The notes under the pieces: model-generated | Told to the model about the DNA's origin: nothing | What the model saw: only the letters and a program-made list of their open reading frames with translations | Databases searched by the model: none | Assembly: GCA_947172415.1 (NCBI GenBank) | Contig: OX359190.1 | Coordinates: 1,364,001 to 1,428,000 of the forward strand | Source: Chondrosia reniformis | Lineage: Eukaryota; Porifera; Demospongiae; Chondrillida; Chondrillidae | Direction of reading: 5' to 3' | DNA length: 64,000 bases | Made by a program: the position numbers and the translations under genes | Shown here: positions 1-11,800 of the stretch, piece by piece | Layout of the letters: the number at the start of each line of letters is the position of its first letter | Position numbering within the stretch: position 1 is the stretch's first letter

Positions 1-1422
1 TGTTAAGTCTTCTTGTTCTTTGCATTTGAAGTGAGAAAGTAGAGGAAAGTGTTTCAAGTATTATCCGCTGTAGTTAAACTGTTTATTATCGCGTGCTACG
101 TAGGTATGTTAATTTCTCGTCCTGTGAATGTTCATGTGATTAGTTATAAGATGTTGGTAGTACAGAAATGTTGGTTGTAGACACGTTTAATAAACTATTT
201 TCTAACACAACGAGAGTTAACTGCTAGACACGGAAGCGTCCCAAGGCGAAGTCGGCCATTTTGTTTTAGTATTCAATAAGTCTTAGCCTAATTTTTGGGG
301 CGCTGTTGTTTTTGTCTGTTTTTAAAAAAGAAGCGAGTTGCCACGTTTTTAAATTATACAGTCTGTCTTGTTCAAAGTAAGTGAAAGGTAAACAGAAGTC
401 AAATGAATGTGTCAGTGAATGTTTAGAAGAGATGTCGGGTATTAACTGTATTAAACTTGGCTGAATTGACTGTTCTCTAAAGATGCTTCTTGCTAGTTTT
501 CCTAAAGCTAAGCATCACCAATAATATTGACCTACTGACTGAAATGTCAAAAGAATGTTTGTTTATAAACACAGACTGTCCCTTTGTGGGTAAACTATTG
601 AAAAGTAATTAATGTGAAGTAAGGCAATGACAATAATAAATGTGTAGCAATCACATGTAGCAATGGATCATCTAATTAATCAACACCCTATTCTACTCTT
701 ATTGATAAGAGTGTGATGGAAGATAAAGATCTGTATTTATGAACCTGTAAATGTTTTAATAAATAGTACAGCTACAGCCAAGTTGTGTTACATAACAAAG
801 CTGTCTTGAAAGAGCCTTCAGAAGTTGTATCTAAATAGAATGTAATTCACACTTTGGATGGCTATCCCCTCCTTAGCTGATAAGGAAAACCACAAGCTTT
901 ACCCTGTAAGAGTACTTATTGGCCATCTTTAAGTGGCAAAGGGGATACTTTGGTTTAATTATTGGCCTTCAATTCCTCCAGTTGTATCTCATTGTATTCC
1001 TCAGGAGACATGAGCTGATAAGGGTAACTCTAAGTATAATAATGTCATTCGGATTAAAGTCTTTCTATTACTGTGGCTTACCTCCGAACGATAGTAAAAC
1101 TGGCGTCTTTGAATACAGCGAATAACAGGTCGAACTGATAAAGAAAACATCATTTAGGACACTCCATAGAGGATGTTAAAGTAGTTTCTAGTTGATTACA
1201 TGTGAACTGTAGCAGGTGTTTGAGGAATAATAAACTGATAACCCTCGAATTAGGATAATGAAAAATTCTCCTTATTCATAGAATGACTTATTGGTGAGAA
1301 TAGTCAATACTTCAAATATGTGAAGTGTGTATTACATTATAAACACATGCATATTATGTTTAATTACACTCAATCTCAATTGTCCATGATAGCTACGTAT
1401 CTCTTCTTGGTATACTATGCAG
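1..1422 (+). other. Kelch to Roc-COR intron of G1 (3' part)
   Basis: This stretch aligns with the intron that follows each Kelch exon (compare 10684-11948, 22224-23458, 39330-40563, 53627-54840), so the Kelch exon of G1 should lie just left of the window. Positions about 861-1040 are specific to this copy; the other copies run straight from the sequence ending GGATGGCTA to the TTGGATTAAA stretch. The intron ends in a pyrimidine-rich tract and the acceptor CTATGCAG at 1415-1422. The small open frame at 919-1125 falls in the copy-specific insert and has no support as a gene. Confidence 0.75.
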
Positions 1423-3705
1423 GAGCCAAAGTGGTATGGTCAAGCCATAGAAAGACATGGCTCAGTTGAAGTGAGCATTAGTCGTGCAATCTTCACAGGA
1501 GGCTCGCGTGTTGGTAAAACCTCACTGAAGCACTACCTGCTCCACAACACAGCAAGAGAAGACAAAACTAGCACTGGAGTGCTGGAAGCTCCTGAAGTGG
1601 CCACCATAGCTGGGGAGCAAGATATTAGGACAGGATTTGAGGAGGAAGGCCAGGGGAAGGAAGAGGAGTATGATTTCATTAAAGGTTTAGCAGTTGGTTC
1701 TTCCTGGAAAGTTTTAACAGATGAAAAGCTAGGGCAGCTTATTTCAAAGATTAAAATTGAGGAAGGGGAGGTTTTTCCAGGCAGCACTCTAGAAACCCCA
1801 CCTGCCTCTCCTCCACAGGCTACATCTAATGATACCACTTTAGCTGGCGATATTGCCAAGACAACCGAGATAGCCAGTGAGACGACCAAGCCACCAACCG
1901 ACACCTCCATAACCCCTCCTCCTCCTAGCCATGATACCACTGAGGCTTTAGCAGTACAAGACCCACTGGAGCCGCTACAGAAAGCCAGGGACAGTTTCCT
2001 GCTAAAACACAATCTCTCCACTGAAGCAGAATTTGATGAAAAAAAGTGCACTTTCATTTACCTCCTGGACACAGGAGGCCAGCCCTCCTTTCAGAATGTC
2101 CTTCCACTCCTACTGGATTTTCCCTGCAACTTCTTACACATCTTTAAAGCTTCAGAGAGGTTGACCGATCCGTACATCAATGCTTACTGTCAAGATGGAG
2201 TCACTGAAGTGGAGAGCACCAACAGCCGTTCAACCTGGGAATTGATGAAGGAGTCCATTACAGCTGCCTACACAATGTCAATGAAGAGCAAGCGACAGTT
2301 GGAAGCATTTGACATGCCTAATGAGCCCAAACTTCGCATTTTCCTTGTTGGCACTCACCTTTCCCATCTTCCCGAAGATCCTGAAGCTAAGAGAGCTCTA
2401 CTGGACCACAACAAGAAGGTTCTAGAAGAAATGGACGACAAGCCATATGACAGCAACAGGGTATTCCCCCCAAAACAGGTTGTCTACAAAGGTGCTGGTA
2501 GCTACTTTGTAGTGGACAGTCAGCTACAGGGAGACAGCAAACTGAAGGAGCACACTTGTAAAGCTGTAAATGTTCTTCGCTCTCTACTTTCAGATGCCAA
2601 GAATCGATTATCATTGAAAGTTCCCAAAGTTTGGTTCTGCCTTCAGCTAATCACATCTAGCGTGGAAAAGAAGATGTGGAAGCTCACAGAACTGAAAGAG
2701 TTCTGCATCCAATGCCAATTTATCCAAGGTGTAGATGCTGATGGACAGCTCCTTGTACTGCTGAACCTGTTTCACAGTCTTGGGTTCTATGTGTACTTTG
2801 ACCTGAGTGAGTACAAAGAGCAGTGGATCTGTACAGATGCAACCTTTCTGTACAAGGAAATGTCCAAAGTGCTATCAGTCCAGTATGGCCCAAGTGAATC
2901 TTCAAGTCGAGAGCTGCGTATCTTTAAGAAAAGTGGAGAAATTCCTGAAGCAACTTCTAAAGATTTGTTCCAACAGCTAGGTATCAATGCTGATATTCCA
3001 ACAAGATGGCTCCTCGAGGTCCTGGTAAAAATAGGTATTGCAGCCAAAGTGACAAAGAAGGAGACACGCTACTTCATTCCAGCAGCCCTTCCTGAAAGGG
3101 AAAGTAATCTCCCCGAACCATCTGTGGCCACTTTGGCATTCACTTTCTCATTCCATTCAGCATTTGAATATCAGAGGTACACCTGCATACCAACTGGTCT
3201 GTTCCACAGACTGGCCGTGGACATTGCAAGCAACCGACAGGCTCTTGAGGATCAGCAGATCATGCAAGCATACATCAGTGTAAGCCAGTGGAGGTACTGT
3301 TTCAGTCAATCTGACAGTACACAATTCTATTTCTCCCAAGAGAATGCCCACATTGTCCTTTCCCAGAAGGGGGACCTCATTAAGCTCCAACTGCTGGTTC
3401 CTCAGTACGTTTCTCCGCTTGGTCTCTCTTTGACAGAGCTCTGCAGGTGTATCAGAATGGAAATGAAAGAGCGAATTGCTTTCATAAGCGAAGCTGTTTT
3501 TGGAAGTGAGTTTCTCACCCAAAAGGCTACTTTAGAGGATGGTGTCATTTGCAGTCACCAGAATTGTGAGGGATTCAGTTTGCATCTTCTGCGATTTGAA
3601 GGTGACAACCAGAGAACAGGTCTGTGTACCAGACTGAACAAGATGACTGGACTAACTCCAAGAGAGTCTGTTTGGGTTGCTAAGGAACAGGACAGCAACA
3701 CCAAT
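1423..3705 (+). CDS. G1 exon: Roc GTPase plus COR domain
   Basis: Single exon of 761 codons. Walker A/G1 GGSRVGKT is at exon residues 26-33 and G3 DTGGQ at 216-220 (the DxGGQ form typical of Roc). A VGTHLS segment at about 309-314 stands where Roc domains carry their G4 motif. A S/T/P/E-rich linker of well over 100 residues separates G1 and G3. COR begins near residue 400 (VPKVWFCLQL); its N-terminal winged-helix hallmarks are LFHSLGFYVYF and the YFIPAALPE strand near 550. The remainder, with GLFHRLAVDI, matches the C-terminal COR subdomain. The apparent ATG-CAG start at 1417 is the splice acceptor, so this is an internal exon. Confidence 0.85.
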
Positions 3706-4332
3706 GTAAGTTTGCATAATATTATGTATTCAACAAATTAGACCTTATTACAAGTGAAACATTTATAGACTGTATACTTTATATTCTAATCTTGATGCTA
3801 CTGACTCTATTTAATATGTTATTGTTATTCTTTGGACACAAGTAATTTATTGATTTTTATATTTTCTTCTGTATAGTTGAGCGTGGCTGGTGAAATGAAA
3901 GTTGATGGAGACAGGTTCCTTCTCTATAAAGACCAGTCTACCTGTACTGAAGGACCTGAAGTTGTTAGACAGCCAACACCATCTGCCAACTCGGGAGAGT
4001 GTGATGGTGAAGGAGGCAGTTGGAAGCAGACCTTACGGGCCAAACATTGGGTTTACCTTGTTGAAAACCTCGCCACTGGTAACATAGTCAATGAACTATA
4101 CCAGGGAGTGGGTGGAAAGCCACTAATTACAGACAAGGTGTACGATGAAATCAAAGCAGCAAAGAGCAGAGAAGAATCCAATGTAATCTTTCTCCGTCAC
4201 CTCCTGAGTACTGGTACAGAGGAGACATTGAAGCTGTTTTGTAAAGTGCTTCATGATACATCTATAAAGTATCCGGTACATGAAGAGATTCTGCAGAAAC
4301 TACAAGAGGACAAGCTTGTTTTCCATTTGTAA
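1423..4332 (+). CDS. G1: Kelch-Roc-COR-CARD gene, 3' part
   Basis: Two exons are visible, 1423-3705 (Roc-COR) and 3877-4332 (CARD-like), joined phase 0 to phase 0 through a GTAAGT donor and a TTCTGTATAG acceptor; together they encode 912 residues plus a stop. The upstream start exon and Kelch exon are outside the window. The tail ends soon after the CARD-like domain: following the shared codons for QEDK, the sequence diverges from G3 and runs into TAA at 4330-4332, so there is no Death domain. By analogy with DAPK1 and other Roco proteins, this is probably a cytoplasmic GTPase-switched scaffold whose death-fold tail recruits partners. That role is inference; the domains are read from motifs. 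Confidence 0.8.
3877..4332 (+). CDS. G1 terminal exon: CARD-like death-fold domain
   Basis: It starts directly after a TTCTTCTGTATAG acceptor in phase 0. A linker of about 50 residues is followed by a six-helix CARD-like pattern: WVYLVENL, IVNELYQGV, LITDKVYDEI, REESNVIFLRHLL, EETLKLFCKVL, VHEEILQKL. CARDs mediate homotypic recruitment in caspase and NF-kB signalling. The reading frame ends at TAA after a short copy-specific tail (KLVFHL) that replaces the G3 continuation. Confidence 0.72.
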   Translation: MSVAGEMKVDGDRFLLYKDQSTCTEGPEVVRQPTPSANSGECDGEGGSWKQTLRAKHWVYLVENLATGNIVNELYQGVGGKPLITDKVYDEIKAAKSREESNVIFLRHLLSTGTEETLKLFCKVLHDTSIKYPVHEEILQKLQEDKLVFHL

Positions 4333-4740
4333 TTAACTCTTTAGGTTTATGTACTATTTAGTACATTAATTATGTATATTTTTTATTATAATGTATTTTA
4401 TGTAAATGAACATTTTTGCAATATTTTATATAACAAAAATCAATCATGATTCTGGTAAAGAGCTGACATCACGATCACGATTTAAGTTAGATCAACGGTC
4501 TGAGAATTGGACAACTTTGCAAGGCATTCAAATTCAAGGCATTTGTAAATGTATTTTCTGAGAACTAAAATTTATTTACAAGGTTTTCTTTTTCTTTTTC
4601 AAACTTTTGGTTTAATTAGTGATGCATGGGAGTATTTTGCACATGGTGCACTTGAATACATATACAATAATAGTACTGATTAATGTCCTTGATTAATGTC
4701 TGTATAAATACACAGAAACTCTCCCTTCTGCCAGTTTAAG
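4333..4740. other. AT-rich intergenic stretch after G1
   Basis: No coding signal seen. The part from about 4485 (ATCAACGGTCTGAGAATTGG) is shared with the stretch after G2 at about 14860 but not with G3-G5. Copies 1 and 2 therefore share a 3' flank distinct from the others. Confidence 0.6.
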
Positions 4741-5005
4741 GTCTTGATGTAACACTTGTGTTATCGCTTATCTATAGAGAGGCGAAAATATATAGTTTGT
4801 AAATATGGTGGCGAGGTCCAGTTGAAAGAGATGTCTCAACGTAGTTTAGAACATAAAATGGATAAGTGCGACCACTGGTTAGTTGTAACACCTGATAATA
4901 TTGTAATGCAGGGCTGCATAGAGGGGACTGGGATTGATTTTGCCCCTAGACTTTTGGGAATATAGACAGCTTCGACACCCTCATTCCATTGCCTAAATTT
5001 TGAAA
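4741..5005 (+). pseudogene. Remnant of CEP70-like exon 1, internally deleted
   Basis: The 5' flank and first codons of the CEP70-like gene are recognisable (ATG at about 4858, MDKCDHW). After GACCACTGGT the sequence jumps into what is intron 3 in the other copies (TAGTTGTAACACCTG). The rest of exon 1, exons 2 and 3 and both introns are therefore deleted. The remnant of the CAGGGCTGCAT MITE follows from 4909 and is also cut short. Confidence 0.8.
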
Positions 5006-5025
5006 AGTTTAGTATAGTTGCCTGT

Positions 5026-5247
5026 CCATAGTGGTCGCCTGTCCATAGTGGTCGCCTGTCCATAGCGGTCGCCTGTCCATAGCGGTCGCCTGTCCATAGC
5101 GGTCGCCTGTCCATAGCGGTCGCCTGTCCATAGCGGTCGCCTGTCCATAGCGGTCGCCTGTCCATAGCGGTCGCCTGTCCATAGCGGTCGCCTGTCCATA
5201 GCGGTCGCCTGTCCATAGCGGTCGCCTGTCCATAGTGGTCGCTACAG
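5026..5247 (+). repeat. 17-bp minisatellite before AGMO exon A
   Basis: About thirteen units of the type GCCTGTCCATAGCGGTC, with a few GTGGTC variants at each end. The array ends some 20 bp before the AGMO exon A acceptor. Related arrays with fewer units lie at 16434 and 47806. The 17-bp period makes all three minus-strand frames open, which explains the spurious repetitive reading frames there. Confidence 0.92.
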
Positions 5248-6624
5248 GCTTAACTGTTTCCTGCAGAGATTAATATCCTTTGGGCCGCCCATCAAGCTCA
5301 TCATAGCAGTGAAGAGTACAACCTGAGTACTGCCCTCAGACAATCTTCATTACAAGGAGCCACTTCATGGGTAAGTGGAAGAGATTTCCAATGCCAGTAG
5401 AGCAAGACACACTTAAATTCTCCTTTTTTATTTCAATAAGATGTTCTACATTCCCTTGGCGGTTGCCATTCCTCCGTCAGTGTACCTGGTCCACAGACAG
5501 TTCAACCTCCTCTACCAGTTCTGGATCCACACAGAACTGGTGGGCAAGCTGGGTCCGTTGGAGTGGATCCTCAACACTCCTTCACACCATCGGGTGCACC
5601 ACGGACGCAATGCCTACTGCCTTGACAAGAACTATGGAGGCACTCTGATCATATTTGATCGCATTTTTGGTCAGTCTCCATTTTATTTGTTACCCAAACT
5701 TTACTGGCTCAGATAGTACAGTAACTAGTGTAGCTTAAGTCAGTCACTGAAGAAGACCCCCCAGGGTCAAAATTCCAATTCTAGAGAAGCAAATTGCTTC
5801 TCTAGACACTCAAAAGACTAAAGATGAACCATCTCAAAGATAGTACCTATAATAGACTTAGTGGAGTCCCAATAGAATTGTAATACCTGATACAGATTCT
5901 TTTAGAATGTTTCTTCTCTCTAACTTTTCCCTTCTCAGGCACCTTTGCTCCCAAGGATGAGCCTGTGGCTTATGGTCTAGTACATCCTGTGGAGTCCTTC
6001 AACACACTCTACGTTCAGTACTTTCACTACATACACATCTTAAAGACTGCTTGGAACATTGAGGGATTGAAAAATAAATTTAAAGTGTTCTTTTATGGTC
6101 CAGGATGGTTTGAGGGAGGCGGAAGACTGGGGGACTCTGGTCTTGTGCCACAGGTCAGTGTCTCCACAAGTCACATCTCTCATATCTAGTCTGGTAAACT
6201 TGTATGGTCTACCAACTGTATATGTATTTTGTAACGAGCGAAAAATGTCATATTTTTCAAAGGAGATATATTTGAAGTGACACTACATATATACTCTCTA
6301 CACCACATAATATGTGTCAAAGTACTTAAGTGACCATCCTAGAGAGGTTACACTGTATTTCATAAGGCTCATTTGAACATCTGTGAAAGATTACTTGGAC
6401 AATCTCTGTCAGCTTGTCTTATGTATAAAATCACCACTAATTAGCACAAGTGGAAACTAATTACTTTGGACAAAGATAATGAAGTATGTAGCCCCCCATA
6501 CAAGTACTAGTCTTGCCTAGCCAGACCACCTCCATATTTATATGATTGACTGCCAGACAGTGCCTTGTAGGTGTGACTTGCTCACCTGGTTTTGTGAGGC
6601 CCAAATTTCTAGTAAAGGAATAAT

Positions 6625-6665
6625 CCAATGAATAATAGTAGGGGACCTTAAATTGTATTCATTGG
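6625..6665. repeat. Short hairpin with CCAATGAATA ends
   Basis: Begins CCAATGAATA and ends TATTCATTGG, a perfect 10-bp inverted repeat around a ~21-bp loop. A related hairpin in opposite orientation is at 8484-8522, and equivalents occur in the other units. The two share the internal TTAA(A)TTGTATTCATTGG stretch. Possibly a minimal MITE. Confidence 0.6.
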
Positions 6666-6911
6666 TATCATAATGTTATTCATTTGATCAACAATTACCT
6701 TATATGGATGTCCTAAGGAATGTGGGACCTCACACAAAATCCAGTGTGGGATAACTGCCTGTGACCCTTATTAGCCCTCCTTTGTTACTACCTTGGTATC
6801 CATGGTGATGGTGAGTGTGCAATGAGAGGCTAGGCCTTGTATAGTTAATGGACCAGTTATGATAAGTGAAGTTGACTACCTACTCTAACTGGTATGAGGG
6901 GAGAACATGAA

Positions 6912-6989
6912 TGGAGCATTGCTGTGGCAATTGTAACTCATTGGTGGAGCACTGGTGCATGTCCTGGTTCAATTCCCAGCAATTGCTCC
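6912..6989 (+). repeat. tRNA-like / SINE-like element
   Basis: The B-box-like GGTTCAATTCC lies at 6966-6976 and an A-box-like TAACTCATTGGTGGAGC at about 6934. The two ends (GGAGCATTGCTG and CAGCAATTGCTCC) pair almost like an acceptor stem. It looks like a degenerate tRNA-derived sequence or SINE head inside an AGMO intron. No intact cloverleaf or anticodon loop was established. Confidence 0.5.
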
Positions 6990-7678
6990 TTACCTGTAAT
7001 TCCCCCAATTATGTATGATGTTTATCTGTAATTACTTGTGGTTTGCTTATCATGTGCTTTGATTACTCTCATGCATGTAGATCAAGTTTCCAGTCAAGAA
7101 GTATGATCCTGCTGTTCCAATGTGGATCAATGTGTACTGTCTGGTCCACTTTATGATAGTCCTCTTCTCCTTCCAGTATTTGGGAGGTGTCAGGGACAGA
7201 CTGGACTACTTTGTGTCTCTTGGTCTGGTTGTGTTTCTCATGTACGCACTCACCTGTTTTGGAATGATATTTGATCATCAGTAAGTTAATTGTCCAATCA
7301 GGTGGGAGCATACTATACTCTACATGCCAGCCCAACATTTCCACCATTTTCTCAAAGATTATTCCATCGAAAGATTGCCTGAATTGGTTTATTTCATATT
7401 TCATATAAACTCAAGATGTGTGTGGAGGGGAGATTGGAAAGATGCTGATGTTGTAGACATCCATTTTATTTATCTCTAGTAAACTGTCACCGCTTCTGGA
7501 GTTGTTCAGACTAGTTGTCATAGTAGCAGGTGATTCACTGTGTGCATGGTATGGTGTGATGGTGGGCCTGCCGGCCGCCCTCCACTGGGGACTGAGGAGT
7601 GGGTACATCATCTCCCTCCTAATCTGGATACGTGTCACAATGAAGAAAACTACCAGAGCAAAGATCAAGACAATGTAG

Positions 7679-8710
7679 TAACTGAAAACATTTTATTAAG
7701 CTAGCTAGGTGACTAAACAGTTCCTTATATACTGTATTGTATAGTTGCAGGTGAATGCATTCTTTATAATTATTTGTAATAGAAGGTTCATGGACATAAG
7801 AATAAGGTCGCCTTAGGACCTTTTCCATTTCCGCCACTGAAACTGCATGCTCCTAACATGCAGCGAGACTATACGAAAATCGCAGCTGTAGTCAAGAAAT
7901 GATGTCGCAGTTTTTTACCCTGTATACATGTTGTATATGTACCTAGTCTAGTGCTATATGTACCTATATAAATGTTATATCAATCAATTGTACTCTTTCT
8001 CATGTGAGATGTTTACAATATGTGTTTTATTGTAACATTTTCAATCCAGTTACATAACTCATTAAAACCTATTATATGTACAATGTAATACATGTTTCTA
8101 AATTGATTGAAATATTTACTGAAATACAAATTAAAAGGTAGGAGGTACCATATTGAATCATCAGATATAATGAGCATTACTGACTCCATGGTTGCCATGG
8201 TTACTGTTCTGTCTCTTTCCCAGGATCCACTTGCATGATTTTCACCTTTCTGACAGTTTTCTTTGTATCCAAACAAATATATGACAATACACAATTGCTC
8301 CCAGTTGGACCATCTGTCCTTGTTGACCTATAGTTGGGAGATTATCATCACAGTAATATTTACCAGTGGACCCAACACTGTAGCTATATAGCAAGTGATT
8401 CAGAAGTAGGTGTCATCTTTTAATTGGTACCAGCCACATTTGCACCCTGCAGGGAAGGAGAACAAATGAATAACATTATGACACCAATGAATACAATTAA
8501 GGGCTCTCATAATATTCATTGGATCAGTACTTCCTCATTAAGATCCTGTGGAATGTATATAGACATCACAAAACAATACCAGACCCTATCAGATAAGTAC
8601 ATGTGACCTCCACTGGCTGGAGAGACTACTATGTACTTGTATGTAGGCCTACCTACCTCACCTGATCCTTCAACCAAAGAAACACTAAAGGACCATGTGA
8701 CTAGATAATA
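7679..8710. other. Stretch between AGMO exon E and G2 promoter
   Basis: Conserved in all units. It holds a CCATGGTTGCCATGG palindrome at about 8186 and the hairpin 8484-8522. The minus-strand open frames here are short and unsupported. No gene seen. Confidence 0.55.
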
Positions 8711-8738
8711 CCGGAAGTGCATACGAACCGCCATTTTT
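8711..8738 (+). promoter_or_regulatory. ETS plus YY1-like promoter elements of G2
   Basis: CCGGAAGTG (8711-8719, consensus ETS site) is followed by CCGCCATTTTT (8728-8738; reverse strand AAAATGGCGG, YY1-like). They lie about 145-170 bp upstream of the start codon at 8881. The same pair stands before G3, G4 and G5. No TATA box was seen. Function is inferred from motif identity and position. Confidence 0.55.
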
Positions 8739-8880
8739 AAGTGCTACATCCGCTGAGATCAAAGAGATTACTGCAAATAGGCGTTGCTATAGTTGCAATC
8801 ACAGTTGTGATAGAAATTCCAGTGACACATTTCAGTTGTGTTCAGTTAGTTTTTCAGTTTTTCGTTTCTTCGTTTGCTCA

Positions 8881-8895
8881 ATGTCCGAAGATCAA
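8881..8895 (+). CDS. G2 exon 1: start exon, MSEDQ
   Basis: ATG TCC GAA GAT CAA followed by donor GTGAGT. Too short to detect by itself. It is chosen because the same ATG-donor arrangement recurs upstream of each Kelch exon and splices in phase 0 to the open Kelch exon. Confidence 0.6.
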
Positions 8896-11800
8896 GTGAG
8901 TTTATTCATTCATTCAGTTTCTCGTAGAAGTGGGCGTTACTATATAGACTCACAGTCGCTAACCTTTCACCGGTCAAAATGAGTTCAGTTTAATTTAGCG
9001 AACTACATGTTCTGCCAGTATATATGAAACTCGTTACAGCAAATAGTACCATTCAGCGCAGAAAATATCTAGTCAGGTCTTGTAGCGGATAATAGAAACT
9101 AGTTCAGTCTTTGAAATGCGTTCAACTCGTCAGATTGAAATAGTGGTATTACCCGAGAATTCTCTAACAGTCACACCTTTAGCTTTCAGAGACCCTTACC
9201 CAAAGTCTCTTTGTTTAGAATGCTGCGACACAGTTGGGTTATGCAAAACCTCGCTCAAACTAGCTAGCGAAATGCAACCTTGAGATTCGTAGGCTTCTAA
9301 GGAACACTTTAGAAAGCGAAGTATGCCGCTCATCCATATAGTGGCAGAATGTTTAACTGGTGCACGTTGAGGAGGTTCAGATTTATTAGACTATTAGACA
9401 GTAAACGCTGAAATGACTCTTTACATTCTGTTAAGTTGGACTTTGTACAAACAGACTGCATGATTTACAGACTGTAATAAACTGCTACTGAAAACTTACA
9501 TATCCGTGTGTGCTAATTTAGAGTTTCCAAGTAGACACGCTTCAATCAGTAAATGTTTCTTATCTCAATTAGATCTTTCGTAGTGACCTCCTCAGAGCTG
9601 GAGGAGGTCATTTTCTCAACTCCACCAATATCTCCAAAATGTTGTTTGGAGCATCCGATGCTAAAGCACTTGCACATCTTCCAAGTGTATTCGTCTATGG
9701 AGGATTATATCATACAGGAGGATCATATCATTATAGAACATCTGAACAGGTTCAGGTTTACAATGTTAATAACACCAAATGGTCAACGCTACCTCGACCT
9801 CCTCATTCTGAGAGTGGAGCAGCCATCATAGGAAACCAGTTTACTTTAATAGGAGGTGAAAAGACTCTTCGCATTCCTACAAACGATCTAGTGACGTGGA
9901 CAGGCAAAGAATGGAAAGTACTATATCCTCCAATGCACACCGCCCGATCCAGACCAGGTGTTCTTGCTATTGGAGACTTAGTAATTGTCTCTGGAGGAGA
10001 AGACACAATTGAATTCCTGGATGTTAACAAAAGAATATGGATACAGTCGAATCTGAAACTTCCTGGACCATTATCAGATCACCACATGTCATTGTGTCGT
10101 GAATACATTTACATCTACTGGTACTACTGGGGTGGATATTTTTGGAGAATGAATAAGAAGAATTTTATGGCTTCACTTACAACAAATGATGAACATCACT
10201 GGGAACAGCTCGAGAATGCACCAGAGGGCAGTTCACTATTACAATACAGCACACTACCAGTCGTAGTAGGTCCAAAAGGAATCTTCATTTTCGAGAAGAA
10301 GAAGTGGACACGAATTAGTGAAGAAACGTCTTATCACTACCCTTGTACGGCTTCCCTCAACGGAACTACGTTTCTCACCTTTGGAGGAGAACGTCAGACA
10401 AGAGCTGTACAGTACGACATTGCAGTTAAGGTTAGTAAACTCATTTAAATATTACAAGTCTTGTTAACATTCGTTGCGCGCTTCGCGTGAACTTTCTCCT
10501 TCAAATAGAAACATTAGAAGGTTTTATTTCCTTCGTTAGAGTCACCTAACTTGTGCGCTCAGTGTACACGAAGTGCGTGTCAATGTTAACAAGACTTGTA
10601 TTGCTTTAATAATGTTCTTGTAAGAGTGTGTTCTACGAACGCTCTCACGAGTTTAAGTGTTAACTTGTTTCCACTAATGAAGACTGTTAAGTCTTCTTGT
10701 TCTTTGCATTTGAAGTGAGAAAGTAGAGGAAAGCGTTTCAAGTATTATCCGCTGTAGTTAAACTGTTTATTATCGCGTACTACGTATACGTACGTATGTA
10801 TGTTAATTTATCGTCCTGTGAATGTTCGTGTGATTAGTTATAAGATGTTGGTAGTATAGAAATGTTAGTTGTAGACACGTTTAATAAACTACTTTCTAAC
10901 ACAACGATAGTTAACTGCTAGGCACGGAAGCGTCCCAAGGCGAAGTCGGCCATTTTGTTTTAGTATTCAATAAGTCTTAGCCTAATTTTTGGGCGCTGTT
11001 GTTTTTGTCTGTTTTTAAAAAAGATGCGAGTTGCCACGTTTTTAAATTATACAGTCTGTCTTGTTTAAAGTAAGTGAAAGGTAAACAGAAGTCAAATGAA
11101 TGTGTCAGTGAATGTTTAGAAGAGATGTCGGGTATTAACTGTATTATACTTGGCTGAATTGACTGTTCTCTAAAGATGCTTCTTGCTAGTTTTCCTAAAG
11201 CTAAGCATCACCAATAATATTGACTTACTGACTGAAATGTCAAAAGAATGTTTGTTTATAAACACAGACTGTCCCTTTGTGAGTAAACTATTGAAAAGTA
11301 ATTAATGTGAAGTTAGGCAATGACAATAATAAATGTGTAGCATTCACATGTAGCAATGGATCATCTAATTAATCAATACCCTATTCTACTCTTATTGATA
11401 AGAGTGTGATGGAAGATAAAGATCTGTATTTATGAACCTGTAAATGTTTTAATAAATAGTACAGCTACAGCCAAGTTGTGTTACATAACAAAGCTGTCTT
11501 GAAAGAGCCTTCAGAAGTTGTATCTAAATAGAATGTAATTCACACTTTGGATGGCTAAAGTAATTTGGATTAAAATTTTCCTGTTACTGTGACAATGGCT
11601 TACCTCCAAACGATAGTAAAACTGGCGTCTTTGAGTACAGCGAATAACAGGTCGAATTGATAAAGAAAACACCATTTAGGACACTCCATAGAGGACGTTA
11701 AAGTAGTTTCTAGTTGATCACATGTGAACTGTAGCAGGCGTTTGAGGAATAATAAACTGATAACCCTCAAATTAGGATAATGAAAAATTGAAACTGCTTA

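Larger units (their letters stand above)
6154..7080. other. AGMO intron C-D
   Basis: A 0.9-kb intron conserved in copies 1, 2 and 4. It holds a 41-bp hairpin (6625-6665) and a tRNA-like element (6912-6989). No exon seen. Confidence 0.6.
5267..7678 (+). pseudogene. AGMO: AGMO 3' half, copy 1 (exons A-E)
   Basis: Five phase-consistent exons: A 5267-5370, B 5441-5669, C 5939-6153, D 7081-7280, E 7480-7678 with stop. They encode the C-terminal ~310 residues of alkylglycerol monooxygenase, a diiron membrane enzyme cleaving ether lipids with tetrahydrobiopterin. Seen: HQAHHSSE in A, the histidine box HHRVHH in B, FYGPGW in C, and hydrophobic segments in D and E. Full-length family members are about 445 residues. 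The N-terminal membrane segments and the first histidine box, which would lie just upstream of exon A, are absent. All five exons are open here. It is either a 5'-truncated duplicate (favoured) or the 3' part of a gene with another promoter. Confidence 0.82.

Noticed and set aside
919..1125. 68-codon + frame near the window start
   Set aside because: Lies in an intronic insert found only in copy 1, with no homology or splice support.
1417..1422. ATG-CAG as start codon of the Roc-COR protein
   Set aside because: It coincides with the pyrimidine-tract acceptor in all five copies, and the upstream Kelch exon joins in phase.
1533..2057. Minus-strand frame of ~174 codons opposite the Roc exon, repeated in other copies
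   Set aside because: Shadow of the S/T/P-rich coding segment, with no independent signals.
4836..5233. Minus-strand frames repeating MDRRPLWTGDRYGQAT
   Set aside because: Product of the 17-bp minisatellite, open in all three frames. The other arrays at 16434 and 47806 do the same on +.
5026..5247. Direct repeats resembling a CRISPR array
   Set aside because: No spacers, 17-bp head-to-tail units, eukaryotic context, no cas genes.
7069..7404. Minus-strand frame over AGMO exon D
   Set aside because: Antisense of a recognised exon with correct splice sites on +.
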